From assembly GCA_012960925.1 (NCBI GenBank), contig DUAG01000035.1, positions 1 through 64,000 on the forward strand: a stretch of DNA of 64,000 nucleotides, written 5' to 3'. The stretch is from Candidatus Manganitrophaceae bacterium (GTDB lineage Bacteria; Nitrospirota; Nitrospiria; SBBL01; JAADHI01). Of the stretch, positions 49,541 to 57,403 are shown piece after piece. Position 1 is the first letter of the stretch. The number at the start of each line of letters is the position of its first letter. The notes beneath the pieces are model-generated. The model was not told the DNA's origin. It searched no databases and worked only from the letters and a program-made list of their open reading frames with translations. The position numbers and the translations under genes are program-made.

Positions 49541-49722
49541 GTAAGGGAACCTCTGAATAAGTCATGTATTTCTTTTCAGGGCAAAAACGCCCCGAATTTG
49601 CGTTGCAAATCTTGACAATAGCGGGCTATGGCTTCGCGAGAACCATCCTCTGTGATTTGTGCCTTGAATCGAAACCTTTTATCTCCTGGAAAACTCAACC
49701 CAGACTTAATCAAAGGATCCTA
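49541..49722. repeat. MITE-like family A, copy A4
   Basis: Arms AAGGGAACCTCTGAATAAG and CTTAATCAAAGGATCCTAA. Interior AAATCTTGACAATAGCGGGC and TCGCGAGAACCATCCTCTGT as in A1 and A3. Confidence 0.9.
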
Positions 49723-49744
49723 ACGAAGCTCTGATGATGAAATA

Positions 49745-50677
49745 TTAGGTATTCCGGAATTCTTCTATCTGCCTTCTTTTGTTTCCACTTCGGCGCTCAT
49801 CTCCCGCAATATTAGGGATACCATGATTCCTGCGGTTGGGTTTATGTCTCTTGTCTACTTCTAGAATTTCCCGAACCGCTCTTACCATTTCAGCAGGTCT
49901 GAAAGGTTTTGGGAGAACCGTAAATGGTTGCAATGCGGTTGTTCCCGATAGAGATGGAGTAATATGGCCGGTGGAGATGATTGCCTTCAGTTCGGGATCA
50001 AGAAGGCGAAGATTCGCGAGAACCTCCCATCCCGATTGACCGGGCATTTTCAGGTCGAGTATGACAACCCTGACTGATCCACCTTCCTTCTTGAAGATCT
50101 CCCTCGCCTGATCTCCGTCGGTGGCGGCCAGTACCCTGTACCCACTGTTTCCCATAACCTCCGTCCACAGAGTCCGTATGGACTCGTCCTCATCTACAAT
50201 CATGATAGTCACGGCGAGGTCAGGCTGACCCTTATCCTCTTGAAGTACCCCCTCTGACACAGGACGTCCGGAGCGTGGCAGGTAGACCTCAAAGGTTGTT
50301 CCACAACCCTTGGCTACTTTAACCTCGATCCATCCACTGTGCCGTTCAATAATCCCGTGGCTGGAGGCCAAACCAAGACCTGGTCCCAAGACAGCATCCT
50401 TTGTATTAAAAAAAGGTTCAAAAAGATGAGGTAGGTCAGATGCATCGATACCAGGGCCATTATCGGAGAGAGAGAGGCACACGAAATCTCCGACCTTTGC
50501 GTTAGAGTGGGCTTTTAAGGATCTTTGATCCAGGTGGATATTTTTTAGTTTGATTTGAATCAGAGGGTGAAAGTTATTCCTTTTAAGAATGACATTTAGA
50601 AAAATATCACTTGTATTTTTGCACAGGTTCATGATGACCTGATGTATCTGGCCTGCGTCAATGAGAACAGGCCACAA
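49745..50677 (-). CDS. Hybrid histidine kinase, C-terminal part (frameshifted)
   Basis: 310 residues that continue the gene at 50739-51776. HATPase domain (HQVIMNLCKNTSD, LSDNGPGIDASDLPHLFEPF, GPGLGLASSHGIIERHSG), then a receiver domain with IMIVDEDESIR, phosphorylated Asp in VVILDLKMPGQSG and Lys in LPKPFRP. The N-box reads NLCKNTSD rather than the usual N-x-x-NA-x-D. The frame stays open upstream of its first Met as far as the G-run at 50784-50792, so the real product is one longer protein unless the shift is real. Confidence 0.8.
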   Translation of the reverse strand: MWPVLIDAGQIHQVIMNLCKNTSDIFLNVILKRNNFHPLIQIKLKNIHLDQRSLKAHSNAKVGDFVCLSLSDNGPGIDASDLPHLFEPFFNTKDAVLGPGLGLASSHGIIERHSGWIEVKVAKGCGTTFEVYLPRSGRPVSEGVLQEDKGQPDLAVTIMIVDEDESIRTLWTEVMGNSGYRVLAATDGDQAREIFKKEGGSVRVVILDLKMPGQSGWEVLANLRLLDPELKAIISTGHITPSLSGTTALQPFTVLPKPFRPAEMVRAVREILEVDKRHKPNRRNHGIPNIAGDERRSGNKRRQIEEFRNT

Positions 50678-50738
50678 ATCATCAGACGATGCAACAGTGA
50701 TCTCTATTTTCCGATCAATGGTCTGGCGCAGCAGGGGT

Positions 50739-51776
50739 TCAAGGTCTAGAGTAAGGTCTAAGAGGGATTTTGGCTCGAGGGTTGGGGGGGGGCTGATGGC
50801 TGAATGAGAGTAAGCTTTTTGTTAATCCGGCCGCGTGTTGCGCAGCCTTCTGAATAATGGAAAGGTTACTCTGGATTTTGGGTAGATCTGAGGTCTGTTC
50901 TCTCAAGATATCGATATACCCAATGATGGGTGTTAAAAGATTATTAAATTCGTGCGCGATTCCACCCGCCAGTTGGCTGATGGTTTCAGTTTTTTGAACT
51001 TGGAGTAGTCGCTCCTCCATTTTTTTTCGCTCGGTGATGTCGCTGAAGATAGCGACATACTGAACCGTTTCCCCTGTTTTATCCTTGATCGCGCTGATGT
51101 TGAGCCATTCCACATAGGACACACCACTTTTTCGTTGGGCAGAGATTTCTGCCTGGAAAGAGGCGTTCTGTTGCAAGTCGGCCCACATTCTCTCGTAAAA
51201 ATCGGGTTCCGAGTTCCTTGAAAATAATGTCCTCATGTTCTTCCCGATGATGTCATCGCGTGTGTACTGAGTGATCTTTGTAAATGCATTATTGATGGTC
51301 TGAATATAACCGTCTGTATCGCTTACCATGATTCCTTCCGTGGTGTGTTTCATCGCGATTGCAGAGAGGTGAAGCTCCTTGTCTTCGGGGCTTGCCAATT
51401 CTCCTTTTTGATCTTCCTGTATGTACGCATGAATCACCTTAAGAAAGGCCGTTGTTTGCATCGGTTTAGTAAGATAGCCGACTGCTCCCAGAGAAAGGGC
51501 CAACTGTTTGTTCTTTGGGTCCAGGTCTCTTGATACATAGAAAAGAAAAGGGATTTTTCTTAATATTGGATTAGACTTTATTTCTTTGAAAAGGCGAAAT
51601 CCATCCATTTCAGGACTCAGAATGTCAGAAATGATCATACCGGGAGGAGCGGTTTCTGCCATTTCAAGGGCTTCCTCGCCATGGGTTGCCACTTCAACGT
51701 GGTAGCCCGTATGCTCCAGCATTGCCTTTAGGGCAACTCTTGAATCTACATTGTCATCAGCAATAAGTATTTTCAT
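50739..51776 (-). CDS. Hybrid histidine kinase, N-terminal part (frameshifted)
   Basis: 345 residues: receiver domain (ILIADDNVDSR, Asp in IISDILSPEMDGF, Lys in GYLTKPMQ), PAS domain (about 130-250), HisKA with LAGGIAHEFNNLLTPIIGYI. The frame ends soon after in PNPRAKIPLRPYSRP. Removing one C from the nine-C run (minus strand; G run 50784-50792) restores TLEPKSLLDLTLDLEPLLRQ and joins the downstream HATPase-receiver part, for a protein of about 677 residues. Either a sequencing error, a null mutation or a phase-variable tract. A leader hairpin lies at 51846-51866. Confidence 0.82.
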   Translation of the reverse strand: MKILIADDNVDSRVALKAMLEHTGYHVEVATHGEEALEMAETAPPGMIISDILSPEMDGFRLFKEIKSNPILRKIPFLFYVSRDLDPKNKQLALSLGAVGYLTKPMQTTAFLKVIHAYIQEDQKGELASPEDKELHLSAIAMKHTTEGIMVSDTDGYIQTINNAFTKITQYTRDDIIGKNMRTLFSRNSEPDFYERMWADLQQNASFQAEISAQRKSGVSYVEWLNISAIKDKTGETVQYVAIFSDITERKKMEERLLQVQKTETISQLAGGIAHEFNNLLTPIIGYIDILREQTSDLPKIQSNLSIIQKAAQHAAGLTKSLLSFSHQPPPNPRAKIPLRPYSRP

Positions 51777-52108
51777 GTCAGACCTTCTTCAGACCCGAGG
51801 CCGTTTCCTCTTCAGAATAGTCAGCAGAGTTGTCTGCGAAGGGGATACCGTGGTTTCTCCACGGTAAGAAACTTCATTGTCTCGAAGTGTGTTCACGATC
51901 AAGTGTGTTGAGAGAACATGAACGCAAATAAACATACCGAAACTTCAAGAAAATGGTGTTGGGAGGCAGGTGCTTCTCCCTTTTAGAATAAGAAGGACAT
52001 CAAGGCCCTGACACCAGAAACAAGCGGATTGACGGGGGAGTCAGAAGCTACTGAACACGCACTGTAAGTACAATCCTCGCCCCCATGGGGGCGGGTTCTT
52101 CAAAATAT
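51777..52108. other. Gene-free spacer with two perfect palindromes
   Basis: A hairpin TACCGTGG-TTTCT-CCACGGTA sits at 51846-51866, upstream of the kinase gene. A 16-base palindrome CGCCCCCATGGGGGCG at 52078-52093 lies just beyond the tRNA 3' end and may stop or process its transcript. The flanking GAAGAACCCGCC on the minus strand recalls 13934 and 24336. No coding frame is credible. Confidence 0.5.
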
Positions 52109-52184
52109 TGGTGGAGCTGCGGGGGATCGAACCCCGGACCCCAAGACTGCCAGCCTTGTGCTCTCCCAGCTGAGCTACAGCCCC
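52109..52184 (-). tRNA. tRNA-Ala (anticodon GGC)
   Basis: 76 bases with a complete cloverleaf on the minus strand: acceptor GGGGCTG/CAGCTCC, D-stem GCTC/GAGC, anticodon stem CAAGG/TCTTG with loop CTGGCAG (GGC), T-loop GTTCGAT, and encoded CCA. A TTGACA promoter lies upstream. Confidence 0.96.
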
Positions 52185-52220
52185 ACATAATATCAAGGAC
52201 TTATCTACTTATTTTCAGAG

Positions 52221-52250
52221 ATGATACACCGAGATAAACAGGGTTGTCAA
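52221..52250 (-). promoter_or_regulatory. Predicted tRNA-Ala promoter
   Basis: On the minus strand TTGACA (52245-52250), 18 bp, TATCAT (52221-52226), about 40 bases before the tRNA. Confidence 0.7.
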
Positions 52251-52321
52251 TGTTGAGTGATAGAGAATTTTGACGTTTGACGCGACCCCAGGCACGTTCC
52301 CCTATATTGTCCCGAGAAGGC

Positions 52322-52903
52322 CTACCGTACCCGATTTTCCGGACCTCTGCCTCGAAAGGTATCCACGAAGCTAGAGATCCTTTTCATGTCTACCTTGCTT
52401 AGGCGAAGCATCGCTCGCCAGGCGGTCAGGATCATGGGATGTTCTTTATCATTCCGCTCGACAAGAAGGATGCCATCCCACTGTCCGATGTGTTTTTTAG
52501 CAAGCGTAAAAAGGGGTTTCAGATCCGACTTAGAAAGGACCGAACGATCGAAATAGATGACGATATTTCCGTGTTCCAGATTATGAACAAGAAGTTCCGT
52601 CTTGGCTTCGCCAAGTCCGTAAACACTTGCGGGAAGCCAGCGACCTGCGTGCGTACCGGATGTTGGAGGATCTGTTTTATAAAAGATGTGAACGCCATCC
52701 TCGACATGATCCTGTCCTTCATTCTCGAAAAGCTCAACCCCTTCCGGTATTTTGATCTCACCGCCGGCAGCGAGAAGAGGGGAATGGAAGAGGGTAGCAA
52801 GAAGGACTGGAGCAAGCAGCATGATCCACCATCTTTGTCCAGAAAAGCCGTTCTTCTCAGGAGGTGCTTGACGGCAGTGGAATAAATTTGTTGTTTTTCT
52901 CAT
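52322..52903 (-). CDS. DUF3105 family protein, membrane-anchored or secreted
   Basis: 193 residues. One N-terminal hydrophobic segment (about 23-46), then the DUF3105 domain with DPPTSGTHAG, LLVHNLEHGNIVIYF and MILTAWRAML. The conserved His and Glu suggest metal or redox-site binding, but the function is unknown. Start: of several Mets, 52903 has AAAGGA just upstream; starts at 52927 or 52969 would overlap the cytochrome b end or nearly so. Last gene of the ferredoxin-cytochrome b-DUF3105 run. Confidence 0.82.
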   Translation of the reverse strand: MRKTTNLFHCRQAPPEKNGFSGQRWWIMLLAPVLLATLFHSPLLAAGGEIKIPEGVELFENEGQDHVEDGVHIFYKTDPPTSGTHAGRWLPASVYGLGEAKTELLVHNLEHGNIVIYFDRSVLSKSDLKPLFTLAKKHIGQWDGILLVERNDKEHPMILTAWRAMLRLSKVDMKRISSFVDTFRGRGPENRVR

Positions 52904-52953
52904 TTTTCCTTTAGAACTCCCTCTCATGTTTGAGATTGGTGGTTTGGAATGCA

Positions 52954-54165
52954 TTAGAATCCTTCCCACTCATCATCCGTCTGATCGGTCTTATTTTCGT
53001 CGTGACCGTGCTCTTCCTCTTCCTCTTCATTATGAGGACGGTCTTCTTCTTCATCGTGACCGTGCTCTTCTTCCTCGTCATGGGCATGGCCATCATCTTC
53101 ATGGGCTGCTTCGCCGTGCCCGTGTGTATGTTCTTGGGCCGGTGTAATCCACCCATGAATCGTGAGTGCAACCACCAGGAAGGCAACAATTCCTCCAAGC
53201 GTTAATATTTTTTTCCGAGCGGCAAAGCTTCGGTCCTGTTTACGGTCAATGAGCGGGATAAGGGCAAGGAAGCCGAAGAGGGCACCCGATGCAAAAAGAA
53301 CGGCGACGACGCCCCAAACATTTTCGAAACCGTACATCCAAAGGAAGGGCCAGGGAGGTTTCAGTGGATCATGAGTGGGGCTGGGAGCCGGACCAAGCGG
53401 GGCACGGGCGAATAAGGCAACCACAGCTAGGAAACCATAATAAACGAAGGAAAAAATGGCGATCGTCCGCGCGTGTTCATCAAACTTTCCCTTCATCTCT
53501 TCCTTCGGGATTTGTGGCTGATTTGACCACTTGTCCCAAGGGGTGGGTGATAGATTAAAGGTCCGGATAAGCATAAAATGGGCGATGATCAAAAAGATAA
53601 TCAGGATGGGAAAAACGGTGATGTGAGAGGCGAATATCCGGAGATTCATCGAGCTGCTGCCCGGAAGCGCATCCGTCATAATCGCGCCCAGAGGGCCGAG
53701 AAAGCGAAGAGACTCCTGGTAGTGGGCCAGGGCATCGGCCCCTTCCGCATCCCATTTCAGGACCGTCCCTGAAAAATAGGACCCCATCAGCATGGTTGCA
53801 AATAATGCGACCCCGAGCCACCAGGTGACCTGTCTGGGGGTTTTATAGGCACCGACAATGAAGACGCGGCTAAGGTGGACGATCAGAGCAATCAGGACGC
53901 CTTGGGCAATCCAGTAGTGGAGGGCGCGAATGTAACTGAGAAAACCGATTTGTTGTATCTTTTCAAGACTCTCATAGGCTTGATCAGGGAGGGGGTTATA
54001 GAATTGCAGCAGGATGATGCCTGTGGCAATCATCAAAAGAAAACCAAAAAAGACAATGCCGCCGAGTGAACAGAGAAGAGAGCGGCCATGTGCTGGAATA
54101 CGATAGGTCAAACGGCTGAGAGGTATCCAGGTATCCAGCCGCTTTAGTAACGAGGGTTCGCTCAA
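52954..54165 (-). CDS. Cytochrome b with histidine/acid-rich C-terminal tail
   Basis: 403 residues. Cytochrome b core of quinol-oxidising bc/b6f-type complexes: His83, His97, His181 and His196 in the membrane helices give the two heme pairs at classic spacing. N-terminal four-helix part plus a shorter C-terminal part (helices about 232-252, 278-305, 322-342). The ExxA-box region reads GPAPSPTHDPLKPPW instead of PEWY. The last 58 residues (346-403) hold 11 His and many Asp/Glu (HTHGHGEAAH, HGHDEEED, HGHDENK), which resembles metal-binding tails. No Rieske or cytochrome c gene is nearby. Confidence 0.88.
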   Translation of the reverse strand: MSEPSLLKRLDTWIPLSRLTYRIPAHGRSLLCSLGGIVFFGFLLMIATGIILLQFYNPLPDQAYESLEKIQQIGFLSYIRALHYWIAQGVLIALIVHLSRVFIVGAYKTPRQVTWWLGVALFATMLMGSYFSGTVLKWDAEGADALAHYQESLRFLGPLGAIMTDALPGSSSMNLRIFASHITVFPILIIFLIIAHFMLIRTFNLSPTPWDKWSNQPQIPKEEMKGKFDEHARTIAIFSFVYYGFLAVVALFARAPLGPAPSPTHDPLKPPWPFLWMYGFENVWGVVAVLFASGALFGFLALIPLIDRKQDRSFAARKKILTLGGIVAFLVVALTIHGWITPAQEHTHGHGEAAHEDDGHAHDEEEEHGHDEEEDRPHNEEEEEEHGHDENKTDQTDDEWEGF

Positions 54166-54255
54166 AACTGCTCCCGGTCTATCTAAGGATAACGAAGCGC
54201 TTGTGAAAAGGGGTTCGCCTTATTCTTCCAGCCGGAAGAAGGCCTTCGGGAGACG

Positions 54256-54777
54256 TTATGCCACATCGCAGACCTGTTTTACCAAAGCGGAAAGGGCTAC
54301 GGGGTCATCGGTCGCCTCATCCACCGCTTTTTTTGCTTCCTCAACAAGTGTCATTGCCGTCTCGGGAAGGATGGCGGTTAATTTTTGACTCCGGGCCTTG
54401 TCCTCGACGAGGAGCCGGATGAAAGCACGGTATTTGACAGGGTTTTGATCAAGTATTTCGAGTGATTGCTTGCTCCAAGCCATCTCAGCTTCAGGGATCC
54501 GTACCGTGACATCCCCAAGGATCTTGGCCTGACAGGAGAGACGGAAAGGTGCCGTCAATTCCGCTTCTTCGAGCATATTTTCTTCATCCAAATCGACTTC
54601 TGTCAGGCTCGAAACGCCATCCAAAATGAGGATACGACAGGTGCTGCAGGTTGCAAATCCACCGCAGTCATGGCGCAATTCGATCCCCATACTTTCGGCA
54701 GCGTCGAGAAGGCTTTTCCCGCGTTCCACCGTCCCCGTCATCCCTTCAGATTGAAATGTGACTCTTGGCATAATCAT
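54256..54777 (-). CDS. 2Fe-2S ferredoxin with helical C-terminal extension
   Basis: 173 residues. Plant-type/adrenodoxin-like fold with cluster cysteines C38, C44, C47 and C82 (DCGGFATCSTC and RLSCQ). The region after about 100 is an extension rich in charged helix (VEEAKKAVDEATDDP) not found in plain ferredoxins. GGGAG before ATG; promoter 30 bp upstream. Likely first gene of an operon with cytochrome b and DUF3105, so it may exchange electrons with that complex (inference). Confidence 0.86.
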   Translation of the reverse strand: MIMPRVTFQSEGMTGTVERGKSLLDAAESMGIELRHDCGGFATCSTCRILILDGVSSLTEVDLDEENMLEEAELTAPFRLSCQAKILGDVTVRIPEAEMAWSKQSLEILDQNPVKYRAFIRLLVEDKARSQKLTAILPETAMTLVEEAKKAVDEATDDPVALSALVKQVCDVA

Positions 54778-54806
54778 TCAACTCCCTGTTTAAAAAATTG
54801 ATGTTG

Positions 54807-54835
54807 ATTATATCGGATTAGATACTTGAATACAA
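54807..54835 (-). promoter_or_regulatory. Predicted promoter of the ferredoxin-cytochrome b operon
   Basis: On the minus strand TTGTAT (54830-54835), 17 bp, TATAAT (54807-54812), a perfect -10 box. The remaining 54836-55068 shows no gene. Confidence 0.65.
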
Positions 54836-55068
54836 GGAAAACGGCCTCCAAAATCGGAGATTGATTGCTGGTAAAATGTTTTTGTTTCGATATTGGTATA
54901 GCATTTCTTTTGAGTACGCCTATGGGTAGGATTCCTTTTATATCGTTTATTTTGTGGGTCAAAGTAGGGTTTGGCTTAGAATATTATGGACAATTTACGC
55001 GTTATATGTCTATAAATGCATCAATGTCTGATCGATTTTAAGAGAGCAGGACCTTCGGAGGTGAACAC

Positions 55069-55290
55069 TTGGGGAAAGGGAAATTTATCAGACTGTCGGT
55101 TTTTCCTTCAAGGTTGGAAGCAGAAATGGCAGGAGAGATATTGGCTAAGGTGGAGATCCCCTTCCTCATTCAATCTGATGATATCGGCATCTTCGGTCCA
55201 GGGGCCGTTCCCGCCCCATCCGGGGCGAAACTTCTGGTTCGGGAAGAAGATCTCTCAGAAGCAGAGGTATTGCTTCCCAAACTTCTCTGA
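55069..55290 (+). CDS. DUF2007-like signal-transducing small protein
   Basis: 73 residues resembling DUF2007/GlnB-like small domains: FIRLSVFPSRLEAEMAGEIL (moving between subunits or ligands), FLIQSDDIG and KLLVREEDLSEAEVLL. TTG start at 55069 follows GGAGGTG at good distance; no ATG start fits. Function unknown. Single small gene ahead of scpA. Confidence 0.75.
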   Translation: MGKGKFIRLSVFPSRLEAEMAGEILAKVEIPFLIQSDDIGIFGPGAVPAPSGAKLLVREEDLSEAEVLLPKLL

Positions 55291-55428
55291 CAGTCTGTTG
55301 AACCGCATAGAGCGCGAATACAAATTAGAGTGATTTTCTCTTCTTGAGTTGAAGAATCCTTCCGCCATCACTGAACACTGCATATAGAGTGTAAGGACCC
55401 TCTCCTCTACTACCTGTTGATTATTTGC

Positions 55429-55457
55429 TTGATTATCCCTATTTTTACTGATATAAA
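55429..55457 (+). promoter_or_regulatory. Predicted scpA promoter
   Basis: TTGATT (55429-55434), 17 bp, TATAAA (55452-55457); ATG is about 33 bases after the -10 box. Confidence 0.6.
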
Positions 55458-55489
55458 ACGTGATTAAGTATTCCCGATCTGGAGTCGTC

Positions 55490-56248
55490 ATGAAAGTTAA
55501 AGAATCCCTTGAAGAGTTCTATGAGGTGAAGGTTGGAACCTTCGAAGGCCCCTTGGAACTCCTTCTTCATCTCATCAAGAAGAACGAGATTAACCTTTAT
55601 GATATTCCCATTGCACTGATCACGAAGCAATACATAGAAGCGCTTGATTTAATGAAGGCCCTCAATCTCTCCATCGCGGGAGAGTTTTTGGTCATGGCCG
55701 CTACCCTGATCCACATAAAATCTAAAATGCTTCTTCCACTGTCTGATCTTGAGGAGGAGGGGGAGGAAGTCGATCCGCGCCAGGAGTTGATTTGGCGTCT
55801 CCTGGAATATAAACGATTCAAAGATGCGGCATCGAACCTGGAAAATCGAGAGGCGGAATGGCGGGACATCTATCGGCGTGAGCCTGTACCCTCATTGGAT
55901 CTTCCCTCTGATGATGTTTCCCTGGTCGATGTGAGCTTGTATGAACTTTTTGACGCGTTTCAATCTGTCTTGTCCCGGACAAAGGATGAATCGATCCTGG
56001 AAATCTCTCCCGACACACTTTCGGTGAAGGAACAGATGCAGTTTCTGCTTGAGCGGATTGGTTCTGTCGATAGCCTACTTTTTGAAGAGCTTGCTCTGGA
56101 AATGATGACCCGCCGGGTCGTCATTGTCACTTTTGTTGCCCTCCTTGAGGTGATACGTCTGGGATTAATTCGTATCCTGCAGGGAGAAGTCTGTGGACCG
56201 CTTCGACTGATGAAAACAAAAAACCTGGTAACTGTTCAGCATGACTAG
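55490..56248 (+). CDS. scpA: Segregation and condensation protein A
   Basis: Kleisin subunit of the Smc-ScpAB condensin. 252 residues: FEGPLELLLHLIKKNEINLYDIPIALIT is the N-terminal signature, then MAATLIHIKSKMLLP, and the C-terminal winged helix (VVIVTFVALLEVIRLGLIRILQ). ATG 55490 has GGAG upstream. The last codons (GTAACTGTTCAGCATGACTAG) are identical in part to the arm of a family-B repeat, so the end of the protein is supplied by that element. Confidence 0.95.
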   Translation: MKVKESLEEFYEVKVGTFEGPLELLLHLIKKNEINLYDIPIALITKQYIEALDLMKALNLSIAGEFLVMAATLIHIKSKMLLPLSDLEEEGEEVDPRQELIWRLLEYKRFKDAASNLENREAEWRDIYRREPVPSLDLPSDDVSLVDVSLYELFDAFQSVLSRTKDESILEISPDTLSVKEQMQFLLERIGSVDSLLFEELALEMMTRRVVIVTFVALLEVIRLGLIRILQGEVCGPLRLMKTKNLVTVQHD

Positions 56249-56369
56249 GAAAGGCTTCAGGGCAAGGCGCTAGGAGCTCAGAACTGCAGCGTATGTCTCG
56301 CTACGTGGGGATTCGAGCACCACAGAAACGCAGCCATGGAGGCTTAGATGGGTATGCTGAATAGTTACC
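56227..56369. repeat. MITE-like family B, copy B3
   Basis: Left arm GGTAACTGTTCAGCATGAC, right arm ending GCTGAATAGTTACC; the arms pair over 16 bases with one mismatch. Interior AGGGCAAGGCGCTAGGAGCT, GCGTATGTCTCGCTACG and GAGCACCACAGAAACGC as in B2. Its left arm is the 3' end of scpA; its right arm ends 22 bp before scpB. Confidence 0.85.
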
Positions 56370-56391
56370 TTATTAATAGAGACTGGAACTG

Positions 56392-57102
56392 ATGGAAGAG
56401 CATGAACTAAAACCGATCGTCGAAGCGTTATTCTTCGTCTCCGGCGACCCTCTCTCAGTTGACCGTCTTCGGGATGTCATCAAGGGTGTTGATAAGAAGC
56501 GGCTTCTCGTTGTGATTGAAACGCTTCAAGGGGAGTATGATCAATCGAATCGGGGGATACGATTGGCCGAGGTTGCCGCTGGATACCAGCTGGTGACACG
56601 CCCTGAAATGGCCCCCTGGATCAAGGAGATGGAAAAAATCAGAACGGCATCCCGCCTCTCAAGGCCCGGCCTGGAAACCCTTGCGATTGTGGCATACAAA
56701 CAACCCGTTACCCGTGGTGAGATTGAGATGGTTCGTGGGGTTGATGCGGCCGGGGTATTAAAGACCTTGATGGAAAGGAAACTGATCAAGATTGTCGGCA
56801 GGAAAGAGGCTGCGGGCCGCCCAATGATGTATGGAACGACACGTCAGTTTTTAGAGTATTTCGGCTTGGCCAGTCTTTCCGGTCTTCCCACACTGAAAGA
56901 ATTCTCAGAAGTGGCTGAGGCGACGGGAGAAGGGGAGGTTCTTCTGGACTCTATTGTTCATGGGAATGGCAATATGACCGACCACGCGGAGGCAGGGCAG
57001 GGTGAAGGTCATCAGGGTGGTCAAGAAGGGGAGGTGCTTAGCACTTCTATTGAAGCCGCTGAGGAAGTTGAAAATATCGAAGAAGTCCCGAACCGCGCTT
57101 AG
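56392..57102 (+). CDS. scpB: Segregation and condensation protein B
   Basis: Winged-helix partner of ScpA in condensin. 236 residues: LKPIVEALFFVSGDPLSVDRL, RGIRLAEVAAGYQLVTRPE, LSRPGLETLAIVAYKQPVTR, RGVDAAGVLKTLMERKLI, GRPMMYGTTRQFLEYFGL. An extra acidic C-terminal tail of about 50 residues (from EVAEATGEGE) with His and Gly is not part of the core domain. Separated from scpA only by repeat B3. Confidence 0.95.
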   Translation: MEEHELKPIVEALFFVSGDPLSVDRLRDVIKGVDKKRLLVVIETLQGEYDQSNRGIRLAEVAAGYQLVTRPEMAPWIKEMEKIRTASRLSRPGLETLAIVAYKQPVTRGEIEMVRGVDAAGVLKTLMERKLIKIVGRKEAAGRPMMYGTTRQFLEYFGLASLSGLPTLKEFSEVAEATGEGEVLLDSIVHGNGNMTDHAEAGQGEGHQGGQEGEVLSTSIEAAEEVENIEEVPNRA

Positions 57103-57213
57103 GGTTTGTTCCGAAATAGCCTGTACGATTAGGAGCCCCTGCTTTGAGTCCGAGGCAGGGCATAACAAGGGAGCACCGTTCAGCTATGTGACCGAGGAGC
57201 AAGCAGCATCGGG

Positions 57214-57381
57214 CCTAAGGAACATCTGAATAAGTCATGAATTGTTTTTTCAGGGCAAAATGTTTCGATTTTGCGTTGAAAATCTTGAAAATAGCGGGCA
57301 ATTCTCTTCGATTTAGGCCTTGAATCGAAACATTTTATCTCCTGAAAGACTCAACTCAGACTTAATCAGAGCTTCCCTAAG
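57214..57381. repeat. MITE-like family A, copy A5
   Basis: Arms AAGGAACATCTGAATAAGTC and GACTTAATCAGAGCTTCC, bordered on both sides by CTAA, a possible four-base target duplication. Interior AAATCTTGAAAATAGCGGG matches the family; the right interior is shorter. Confidence 0.9.
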
Positions 57382-57403
57382 TTGGAACTCCCCGAGCGTG
57401 CCA

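Noticed and set aside
53041-53130. Short tandem repeats as a possible CRISPR or microsatellite
   Set aside because: The repeats encode the HGH-D-E-rich tail of cytochrome b in frame; no spacers of equal length.
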